Shown here piece after piece: positions 25,697 through 32,519 of a DNA stretch of 64,000 bases. This DNA is from Streptomyces koelreuteriae (lineage in GTDB: Bacteria > Actinomycetota > Actinomycetes > Streptomycetales > Streptomycetaceae): the NCBI RefSeq assembly GCF_018604545.1, contig NZ_CP075896.1, positions 7,936,001-8,000,000 of the forward strand, written 5' to 3'. Under the pieces are notes generated by a model. It ran no database searches. It saw only the letters and a list, made by a program, of their open reading frames with translations, and was not told the DNA's origin. The translations under genes were made by a program, and so were the position numbers. Every line of letters starts with the position of its first letter. Within the stretch, counting starts at the first letter, position 1.

Positions 25697-26224
25697 TCAA
25701 CCGGCAACGGCGGACCGGGCGGGAGCATGGTCGGGCCGCAGCCCGTCGGTGGAGGATCCGACCTCCGCGAACCTGCGCGCCGTTTTCTCCTGCACCGGGC
25801 GGCGGGCCCGGCGCGAGGGTGCCGCCACGACGGCGGTCGGCAGGGTGAACCACACGACCTTGCCGGACTCGCCGTCCGGGCGGACGCCCCAGCTCTCGCT
25901 CATGGCGGCCACCATCGCCAGCCCGCGCCCGCAGGTCGCCAGCGGCTCGGCGTCGTCCACCACGGGCATCCGCGGGTCGTGGTCGTGCACCGAGACCGTG
26001 AGCCGGTCGAGGAGGAGCTCTATCTCCACCGTGCAGGTCTTGTCGGGCTGGGCATGCCGGTGGACGTTGGACAACAGCTCCGTCACGCCGAGCGAGGCCC
26101 GGTCGATCAGGGCGTCCAGATGCCAGTAGCGCAACTGCGCAGATACGATTCTGCGGACCTGGCCGATCCGCGACGGCAGAGCTTGGAGCTCCACCGTGCA
26201 GTGTCTGTTTGGGTAGCTGATCAC
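25697..26224 (-). CDS. Anti-sigma-factor-like ATP-binding protein (RsbW-type HATPase)
   Basis: This protein of about 175 aa has the Streptomyces-type ATPase kinase fold: ELQALPSRIGQVRRIVSAQL at the N-terminus, N-box GVTELLSNVHRHA, and G1-box DHDPRMP with GRGLAMVAAMSESWGV. The family phosphorylates or binds anti-anti-sigma factors. The GTG at 26224 has GGGGAG eight nt upstream and gives the start usual for this family (VISYPNRHCTVE). Longer upstream starts are possible but less typical. The C-terminal tail beyond the fold is basic and low-complexity. It could partner one of the SpoIIE phosphatases of the window. Confidence 0.8.
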   Translation of the reverse strand: MISYPNRHCTVELQALPSRIGQVRRIVSAQLRYWHLDALIDRASLGVTELLSNVHRHAQPDKTCTVEIELLLDRLTVSVHDHDPRMPVVDDAEPLATCGRGLAMVAAMSESWGVRPDGESGKVVWFTLPTAVVAAPSRRARRPVQEKTARRFAEVGSSTDGLRPDHAPARSAVAG

Positions 26225-26407
26225 GGCTGCGACTCCCCGACGTGAGGTCCGGAAGAACACGGAGTTCGGATCCAGCAGGGCGCCTTCAGGACGCTGCCGC
26301 CCGCTGTCGTGGCCGGCGGGCTGGTTCGCAGCGTTATCGCCGGTAAACCCAGAGTGACGTGAGACCAGAGTGACGCAGGGGGTGAGGTACCGCAACTCGC
26401 GGACATC

Positions 26408-26731
26408 TCAGTCGCCACGCCCCGCCGCTCGGCGCACGGCCTCGATGAACCGCCGTGCCGCGGGCGGCCCCGGCTCGCCCGGGGCGGGGTCGTGATCGCC
26501 CAGGGTGAGCAGGTACCGATTGCCGTTGAGATCCGCCGTGGCCCGGTCGTCGGGACCGAACCAGGGCTTGGACGCGCGCACCGCCTGTACCGGCGCGCTG
26601 TCGATCTCACTGCCGTAGCTGGTCAGCAGCTCGACCCGGCCGTCGCTGATCCGGACCTGCCCGGCCCGGGTGAGCGAACGCAGCCGCTTCCCGATCCGCA
26701 CGCCCGTGGCCTTGAACTCCGGCTCCGCCAT
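26408..26731 (-). CDS. Conserved hypothetical protein
   Basis: This 107-aa protein starts EPEFKATGVRIGKRLRSLTR and ends in a basic helix, RRFIEAVRRAAGRG. The predicted content is beta-rich with a C-terminal helix, which resembles small PH-like domain proteins, but I cannot assign a family. There is no signal peptide, membrane segment or catalytic motif. It lies upstream of the anti-sigma ATPase gene, 183 nt away, in the same direction. Coding is supported by regular codon use and protein-like composition. Confidence 0.6.
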   Translation of the reverse strand: MAEPEFKATGVRIGKRLRSLTRAGQVRISDGRVELLTSYGSEIDSAPVQAVRASKPWFGPDDRATADLNGNRYLLTLGDHDPAPGEPGPPAARRFIEAVRRAAGRGD

Positions 26732-27136
26732 GCCACCCGCCCCCTTGTGCGCTCGGTGTACCGGCCCGCGCTCCCCGCGGCGCCCGGTACGGGCTCTGCC
26801 CTGATCCAGTGTGCCTCGGAAGCCTGCTCCGGCGGTGCGTCGTACCCCTCGGTACCTCTAGCCGGTATCCCGTGCGGGTCCTCGGTCCCGCGGTGAAGTC
26901 TGCCCGCACCCGGCGTCGAGCACCAGTACGTGCGACCCCCTCGCCGGGGGGCGCCCGCAGCACACACGCGAATGCGCCCCCGGGACCGCGCGCCCCCTTG
27001 CCCCGGCCTCTGCCCCTGGGGGCGCTTTGGGGGGCTCAAAGATGCGTTTATGCAGGTGAGAAGCGTGTGGAAGCTGCTTATCATCGAGGTGTCGGCCGCG
27101 CGACGTGCCGTCGGCGCGCACCGTTAGGAGCACCTC
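26732..27136. other. 405-nt intergenic region with a stable hairpin and a likely promoter
   Basis: No gene is supported here. The left half is very C-rich. An 8-bp perfect stem, GCGCCCCC (26990-26997) and GGGGGCGC (27018-27025), is followed by TTT. A weak promoter, GTGAGA (27056-27061) and TATCAT (27079-27084) with 17-nt spacing, may serve the rightward gene. A further hairpin of CCCCC and GGGGG is at 26936-26950. Confidence 0.5.
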
Positions 27137-28261
27137 GTGAGCACTCCCCAGAAGACCCGGACCGGCGTGACCCTCGACGTCGACCACAGCGACGCCGGCT
27201 ACCGCGCGTGGCTGAAAGAAGCCGTCCGCAGGGTCCAGGCCGACGCCAACCGCTCGGCCGACACACACCTGCTCCAGTTCCCCCTGCCGGAGCGATGGGG
27301 CATCGACCTGTATCTGAAGGACGAGTCGACCCACCCCACCGGCAGTCTCAAGCACCGGCTCGCCCGCTCCCTCTTCCTCTACGGCCTGTGCAATGGCTGG
27401 ATCCGGCCGGGCCGGCCCGTGATCGAGGCCTCCAGCGGTTCGACGGCCGTCTCCGAGGCGTACTTCGCGAAGCTCATCGGCGTTCCCTTCATCGCCGTCA
27501 TGCCGCGCACGACGAGCACCGAGAAGATCCGCCTCATCGAGTTCCACTCCGGACGATGTCACTTCGTGGACGACCCTCGCACCATGTACGAGGAGTCCGC
27601 CCGTCTCGCTGCGGAGACCGGCGGCCACTACATGGACCAGTTCACCTACGCCGAACGGGCCACGGACTGGCGCGGGAACAACAACATCGCCGAATCCACC
27701 TTCCGCCAGCTGCGCCTGGAGCGGTATCCCGAGCCGGCGTGGATCGTCGCCACGGCGGGCACCGGCGGCACCTCCGCGACCCTCGCGCGCTACATCCACT
27801 ACATGCAGTACGACACGCGCGTCTGCGTGGCCGACCCGGAGAACTCCTGCTTCTTCGCCGGCTGGACCACCGGCGATCCGGACGTCGCGTGCGACTCCGG
27901 CTCCCGTATCGAGGGCATCGGCCGGCCCCGTATGGAACCGAGCTTCGTGCCGGGCGCGATCGACCGGATGATGAAGGTGCCCGACGCGGCCAGTGTCGCC
28001 GCCGTACGGGCTCTGGAGCGCGCCATCGGCCGCAAGGCGGGCGGCTCGACGGGCACGGGTCTGTGGAGCGCGCTGAAGATCGTCGCCGAGATGGTGGCCG
28101 AGGGCCGGCAGGGCAGTGTCGTGACCCTGCTGTGCGACCCGGGGGACCGGTATCTCGACAAGTACTACTCGGACACCTGGCTGGCCGCCCAGGGGCTGGA
28201 CATCGCGCCCTACACCACCGCGATCGACTCGCTGCTGGAGACGGGCGTCTGGCCCGACTGA
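27137..28261 (+). CDS. PLP-dependent cysteine-synthase-family enzyme (Cds1-like cysteine desulfhydrase)
   Basis: This 374-aa beta-family PLP enzyme contains [12 protein letters not shown], with the Schiff-base Lys, then [18 protein letters not shown] and the phosphate loop [11 protein letters not shown]. The C-terminal [12 protein letters not shown] resembles cysteine synthases. It is longer than CysK/CysM and most like the mycobacterial Cds1 cysteine desulfhydrase, which releases H2S from cysteine; that identity is inferred by remembered similarity. GGAG precedes the GTG start. The gene stands alone after a 405-nt region. Confidence 0.8.
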   Translation: MSTPQKTRTGVTLDVDHSDAGYRAWLKEAVRRVQADANRSADTHLLQFPLPERWGIDLYLKDESTHPTGSLKHRLARSLFLYGLCNGWIRPGRPVIEASSGSTAVSEAYFAKLIGVPFIAVMPRTTSTEKIRLIEFHSGRCHFVDDPRTMYEESARLAAETGGHYMDQFTYAERATDWRGNNNIAESTFRQLRLERYPEPAWIVATAGTGGTSATLARYIHYMQYDTRVCVADPENSCFFAGWTTGDPDVACDSGSRIEGIGRPRMEPSFVPGAIDRMMKVPDAASVAAVRALERAIGRKAGGSTGTGLWSALKIVAEMVAEGRQGSVVTLLCDPGDRYLDKYYSDTWLAAQGLDIAPYTTAIDSLLETGVWPD

Positions 28262-28274
28262 GGCCGGGCCCGCG

Positions 28275-28312
28275 GAGTCAGGCCGCCAGGGGCCCCAGAG
28301 TCAGGCCGCCAG
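28275..28312. repeat. 15-bp direct repeat at the end of the SRPBCC gene
   Basis: GAGTCAGGCCGCCAG occurs at 28275-28289 and 28298-28312. The right copy holds the last codons and stop of the SRPBCC gene, so the left copy looks like a local duplication of its 3' end. Confidence 0.7.
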
Positions 28313-28768
28313 CCTCCGCTCCAGCGCGGAGACGGCGTCCCGGAAGGCACGCGCCTGGCCGATGCGTATCGGCTTCATGGCGAGCCGGTACGCCGCCGTC
28401 CCGTCGGTGGCGAAGGTCCACCGCACCCGGGTGCCGTCGCCGGCGGGCGCGAGCCGCCACTCCTCGACGATCGCGCGCACCCCGGGCACGTTGGTGACGT
28501 CGACGCGGTAGGCGTACACCTCGGATTCCTCCGCCGCGATGACGGACTCGCGGAACCGGACGCCCCCGCTGAGCGTGATGTCGCGGCCGGCGCCCCCGTC
28601 GACCGCGCGGGCGACCGTCACCTGCGGAAACCAGTCGACCCAGCCGGGCACGTCCGCCAGCGCGCGGTAGACCGCCTCCACCGGAGCCGAGATCACCAGC
28701 TCGGAGACATGCCGCACGGGCGCGATCCCGGCGAAGTCGAGCCCGACCGGGCGCAGACGGTGAGCCAT
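28301..28768 (-). CDS. SRPBCC (START-like) family protein
   Basis: This 155-aa helix-grip protein has ELVISAPVEAVYRALADVPGWVDWFP, typical of polyketide cyclase/dehydrase SRPBCC members, and later WTFATDGTAAYRLAMKPI. The fold binds lipids or aromatic small molecules in a hydrophobic cavity. GAGGAGGG lies 8 nt upstream of the ATG. It converges on the Cds1-like gene; the downstream gap is 39 nt. The gene to its right is separated by an inserted inverted-repeat element. The ligand is unknown. Confidence 0.75.
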   Translation of the reverse strand: MAHRLRPVGLDFAGIAPVRHVSELVISAPVEAVYRALADVPGWVDWFPQVTVARAVDGGAGRDITLSGGVRFRESVIAAEESEVYAYRVDVTNVPGVRAIVEEWRLAPAGDGTRVRWTFATDGTAAYRLAMKPIRIGQARAFRDAVSALERRLAA

Positions 28769-28816
28769 GGACGAAGCCCTCCTCGCACGGAACGGGCGAT
28801 GACCGGAAGCGTCACC

Positions 28817-28998
28817 CCAGGGTCTGCCTGACAAACCCCCGCCTGCTCCGCGGCGTCTGGCACGCACGCTCGCCGCGTTGCCGAAACGCCCACGTGGCTC
28901 CGCCACGATGGTGCTCCGGCGCCTTGCGATCGCACGCACCAGACGCCGCGGAGCCCGTCCTTCGGGCGGACGACGGGGATTTGTCAGGCAGACCCTAG
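28817..28998. mobile_element. 174-bp MITE-like element with perfect terminal inverted repeats
   Basis: The left end AGGGTCTGCCTGACAAA (28819-28835) is the exact inverse of TTTGTCAGGCAGACCCT (28980-28996). A nested second pair, GCTCCGCGGCGTCTGG (28845-28860) and CCAGACGCCGCGGAGC (28939-28954), is also perfect. If the element runs 28821-28994, the flanks are CCAG and CTAG, one mismatch from a CTAG target duplication. There is no transposase inside, so it would move only in trans. It lies between the SRPBCC and DeoR genes. Confidence 0.8.
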
Positions 28999-29009
28999 CT
29001 GGCGGTCCG

Positions 29010-29840
29010 TCAGCTGTCTGCCCCGTCCTCGGGCTCCCCGGCCACCACCAGCCGCCGCAGATGCTCCACGACCACGCCGCGGGCCTCGTCCGGCAGACCG
29101 GCGTCCGTCACGAGTGTGTCGATCCGCTCCAGGGAGGCGAACGAACTCAGGCCCACCTTGCCCCACTTGGTGTGGTCGGCGACCACCACCACCCGCCGGG
29201 CCGACTGCACGAGCCGCCGGTTCGTCTCGGCCTCCGCGAGGTTCGGCGTCGACAGACCGGCCTCGACCGATATGCCGTGCACACCGAGGAACAGCAGGTC
29301 GAAGTGGAGCGCCGCGATCGCCTGGTCGGCCACCGGCCCCACCAGCGAGTCGGACGGAGTGCGCACACCACCGGTCAGCACGACTGTGGCCGCGCCCTGC
29401 CTCGGGCCCGAGGTGCGCTGCGCCGCGTGGAAGACGTCCGCCACCCGCACCGAGTTGGTGACCACCGTCAGATCCGGCACGTCCTGCAACTGGTGCGCGA
29501 GCGCGAAGGTCGTCGTACCGCCCGACAGGGCGATCGCCGCGCCCGGCGCGACCAGCTTGGCCGCGGCCCGCGCGATGTCCTCCTTGGCGGTCAGCTCCAG
29601 GCCCGACTTGGCCTCGAAGCCCGGTTCGTGCGTACTCGCCTCGACCACCGGGACCGCGCCGCCGTGCACTTTCTCCAGAACGCCCTGGCGGGCCAGCGCG
29701 TCGAGATCGCGGCGGACCGTCATGTCCGACACGCCGAGCTTGCGGGTCAGCTCGTTGACCCGGACGCCGCCCCGGCGGCGGACCTCGTCGAGGATCAGGG
29801 ATCGCCGCTGCTCCGCGAGGAGGTTCTGATTCTCGCTCAC
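29010..29840 (-). CDS. DeoR/GlpR-family transcriptional regulator
   Basis: This 276-aa regulator starts with SENQNLLAEQRRSLILDEVRRR and a winged helix, KLGVSDMTVRRDLDAL. Its sensor domain shows LSGGTTTFALAHQL, TVVTNSVRVADVF and LTGGVRTPSDSLVGP, the phosphate-sugar loops. It starts with GTG preceded by GGAG. No metabolic gene is divergently adjacent: the neighbour is a membrane hydrolase, so the target is likely elsewhere. Confidence 0.87.
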   Translation of the reverse strand: MSENQNLLAEQRRSLILDEVRRRGGVRVNELTRKLGVSDMTVRRDLDALARQGVLEKVHGGAVPVVEASTHEPGFEAKSGLELTAKEDIARAAAKLVAPGAAIALSGGTTTFALAHQLQDVPDLTVVTNSVRVADVFHAAQRTSGPRQGAATVVLTGGVRTPSDSLVGPVADQAIAALHFDLLFLGVHGISVEAGLSTPNLAEAETNRRLVQSARRVVVVADHTKWGKVGLSSFASLERIDTLVTDAGLPDEARGVVVEHLRRLVVAGEPEDGADS

Positions 29841-30020
29841 GTACGCTCCGGTCCTTTCGCCTCAATGCCGTCCGACTCGCCCGGCACACCCGCCCCCACT
29901 AGGACATTCTCCCCGGGCGCCGATGCGCGGACGTCTCATCCTCGCATGTCGCGGAGTCGGCGGCGCCACCGACTGCTCGTCGCGCACATGTCACTTGTGG
30001 CTCATCCGTCGCTTCCCAGG

Positions 30021-30046
30021 GTCACGGATCGGGGAGATTCCGTGAC
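30021..30046. repeat. 8-bp inverted repeat upstream of the membrane hydrolase gene
   Basis: GTCACGGA (30021-30028) and TCCGTGAC (30039-30046) are perfect arms with a 10-nt loop. They lie about 86 nt before the assigned start and may be an operator or leader hairpin. The alternative GTG start at 30042 would fall inside the right arm. Confidence 0.55.
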
Positions 30047-30131
30047 AGGAGGTGTGCGGCGCCCCGAAAGCGGAGATCCTTGTGCCCGCACGGACAGAGC
30101 CGACGGCGTGTCACGGGGGAAGTGCGAATCA

Positions 30132-32519
30132 GTGGAACGTGCGCAGGAACAGGTCTCTACCGGCGGGCCGGACCAGCCCGGCGGGCGGCCCGGCGAGACC
30201 GGGACCGCCCTGGAACTCCTGGTCCACGGCGTGGGCGGCACCACGCCGCAGGACATGCTCAACGATCCGCGGACGGTGCGGATCACCGGCGACAACATCG
30301 CGGCCGTCTTCCGGCGCGCCGACGACGTCGACGCGGAGACCAGCCCCGACGCCCACCGCCGTGACGGACCCGTGCCCGAGGCCTACGTCTGGTGCAACCT
30401 CACCTCCGGTAACGGCACCCGCGCCCTGTGGCTGTTGCTGCTGCCGTTCATGGTCGTCAACCTCGCCCACTGGATGCGCCCCACCGCCCGCGGCCGAAGA
30501 CGCACGGTGCGCCTCTACGGCCTCCTCGTACGGCTGGCCGGGCTCACCCTGACGGTGCTGCTCGTCGCGGCGGCCTGCGAGGTCGCCCTCGACCTGGCGG
30601 CCTGGCAGTGCGCCGGCACTACCGCCTGCGCCGACCGCCATTCCTGGCTGGGCTTCCTCTCGCCCACCGTCTCGGACGGCGGCTGGTGGAGCAGCCCCGG
30701 CCGCAGGCTGGCCCTCGCTGCCTTCGTCCCCACCGCCCTGACCGCGCTGCTGTGGTACCTGTCCAAGCGCACCTGGACCGACTACGAGTCCCAGCAGCCG
30801 ATCGAACGCGCCCCCGAGCCCGACGACGGCAGCCCGACCGCGCTGGGCCGGCCCGGGTTCTGGTACGGACGCCGGCTGGTGGCCCGGCTGCGCGCCGCGC
30901 ACACCGCCGCCGGACTGATCACCGTCGCCGCCGCGGTCGCCGGCGCCGCCGCCCGCCGCGACCGCGAGCCCGGCGGCCCCGCCGTACTGAACATCCTGGG
31001 CCTGCTCCTGGAGGCGGCCCTCGCGGCCTGCGCGGTCGCCGTGGTGTGGGTCGTGTGCCGCCGGGGCCGCAGCGAGAGGCGCCTCGACCGGGAACTCGAC
31101 GAACGTTGTGTACGACGCCTGCCGGTCGCCGCGCTCGTCCTGCTCGGTCTCACCCTGCTGTACGCGGGGTGGGAGCGCCCCGGCTGGGAGTCGGCCGGGC
31201 GGCTGCCGGGCGACATGACCTTCGGCGGCATCGCCCTGGTGCAGGGGCTGCTCGTGCTCGTCCTCGCCGTCGTCGCCCACGCCCTGCATCGCACCGACCC
31301 CGACCGGCGGGCCGTGCTGCGCGGCCTCGGCGGACCGGCCGTCGCGATGCTGGCCTGCGCCCTGGGCGGGGTGATGTCCGGCGGCGTGTCCCAGCGCGTG
31401 TCCGACTGGCTGGACGGAACCGGCACGTCGATCGAGGGCCCACCGGTCCTGCTGACCTGGCAGGCCTCCGTCATCCCGCCCCTGATCGTGGTGCTGCTGG
31501 TGCTCTTCGGCTGGCTGGGCCGGCGCGCCTGGCAGCTCGCCCGCGCCGAGCGCGACGCCGTGGCACGGGACTACCCGGACGAGGCCCAGGACCGCGCCCG
31601 GACCCGCCGTATCGCCTACACCCGCGCGATGGCGGCGCTCACCGACCGGGGACCCCGCGTCGTCGCCGTCACCTCCGGTGTCACCCTGCTGCTCGGCGCC
31701 GGAGCCCTGGTGGGCGCCCTGACCACCGACGAGACACCCGGGAAGGCCGCGCAGGGTTCCTACCCCGTCGTCCACGGCGCCGCGGAGACCGCCCAGGCCC
31801 TCGGCTCCTGGCTGATCGGCCTCGGCTTCATACTGTTCGTCACCTGGGGCCGGCGCGCCTACAAGGACGCGGCGGCCCGCCGCACCATAGGCATCCTCTG
31901 GGACGTCGGCACCTTCTGGCCGCGCGCCGCCCACCCCTTCGCCCCGCCCTGCTACGCCGAACGCGCCGTGCCCGACCTGACCTGGCGGATGGCGACCTGG
32001 ACCCGGACCACCGGCGGACGGCTCGTCATCTCCGGCCACTCACAGGGCAGCGTGCTCGCCGCCGCGGCGGCCTGGCAACTCGCCCCCGCCGCCCGCAAAC
32101 GCGTCGCGCTCCTGACCTACGGCTCCCCGCTGGAACGCCTCTACGGCCGCTGGTTCCCGGCGCACTTCGGCCCCGCCGCGCTCGGCTCACTGCACCGGGA
32201 GGTCGACTGCTGGCGCAACCTCTACCGGCTCACCGACCCCATAGGCGGCCCGATGCGCCTGCCCGAGGACCGTGGCCACCAGGTCGACCACGGCCCCCTG
32301 AAGGACCCGCTCGCCTACGGCCGTACGGATCTGCTGCCGCTGCCCGCGCCGATCCTCGGCCACTCCGACTACCAGGCCGACCCGGCGTTCGCCGAGGAAC
32401 GCCGCAAGCTGCTGGCCCGCCTGACACCGGGTCTGCCGGCCCCGCGGCACCCCGGCGAGGCGCCCTGCCCGGGCCCGGAGGAGGATCCTCAGAGCAGCTC
32501 GGGCAGATCCTCGTCGTAG
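30132..32519 (+). CDS. Large membrane protein with split alpha/beta-hydrolase (lipase-like) motifs
   Basis: This 795-aa protein has VHGVGG at residues 31-36, a lipase-like oxyanion strand, and the nucleophile elbow GHSQGS with Ser 637. About eleven hydrophobic helices lie between them (first near residues 100-115, then through about 600). This reads as a soluble hydrolase fold interrupted by a membrane domain; LTYGSPLERLYGRWFP and DHGPLKDPLAY follow the nucleophile. The GTG at 30132 was preferred over an in-frame GTG at 30042 because third-position GC falls to about 60 percent upstream. Its 3' end overlaps the convergent AAA+ gene by 31 nt. The family is known in Streptomyces only as hypothetical membrane proteins, as far as I recall. 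Confidence 0.75.
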   Translation: MERAQEQVSTGGPDQPGGRPGETGTALELLVHGVGGTTPQDMLNDPRTVRITGDNIAAVFRRADDVDAETSPDAHRRDGPVPEAYVWCNLTSGNGTRALWLLLLPFMVVNLAHWMRPTARGRRRTVRLYGLLVRLAGLTLTVLLVAAACEVALDLAAWQCAGTTACADRHSWLGFLSPTVSDGGWWSSPGRRLALAAFVPTALTALLWYLSKRTWTDYESQQPIERAPEPDDGSPTALGRPGFWYGRRLVARLRAAHTAAGLITVAAAVAGAAARRDREPGGPAVLNILGLLLEAALAACAVAVVWVVCRRGRSERRLDRELDERCVRRLPVAALVLLGLTLLYAGWERPGWESAGRLPGDMTFGGIALVQGLLVLVLAVVAHALHRTDPDRRAVLRGLGGPAVAMLACALGGVMSGGVSQRVSDWLDGTGTSIEGPPVLLTWQASVIPPLIVVLLVLFGWLGRRAWQLARAERDAVARDYPDEAQDRARTRRIAYTRAMAALTDRGPRVVAVTSGVTLLLGAGALVGALTTDETPGKAAQGSYPVVHGAAETAQALGSWLIGLGFILFVTWGRRAYKDAAARRTIGILWDVGTFWPRAAHPFAPPCYAERAVPDLTWRMATWTRTTGGRLVISGHSQGSVLAAAAAWQLAPAARKRVALLTYGSPLERLYGRWFPAHFGPAALGSLHREVDCWRNLYRLTDPIGGPMRLPEDRGHQVDHGPLKDPLAYGRTDLLPLPAPILGHSDYQADPAFAEERRKLLARLTPGLPAPRHPGEAPCPGPEEDPQSSSGRSSS

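Noticed and set aside
28817-28998. Full insertion sequence
   Set aside because: Only 174 bp, with no transposase frame; a MITE-like remnant is the better description.
30042-30131. Alternative GTG start of the membrane hydrolase at 30042
   Set aside because: Third-position GC drops to about 60 percent upstream of 30132, and the right arm of a hairpin covers the site; kept as an alternative only.
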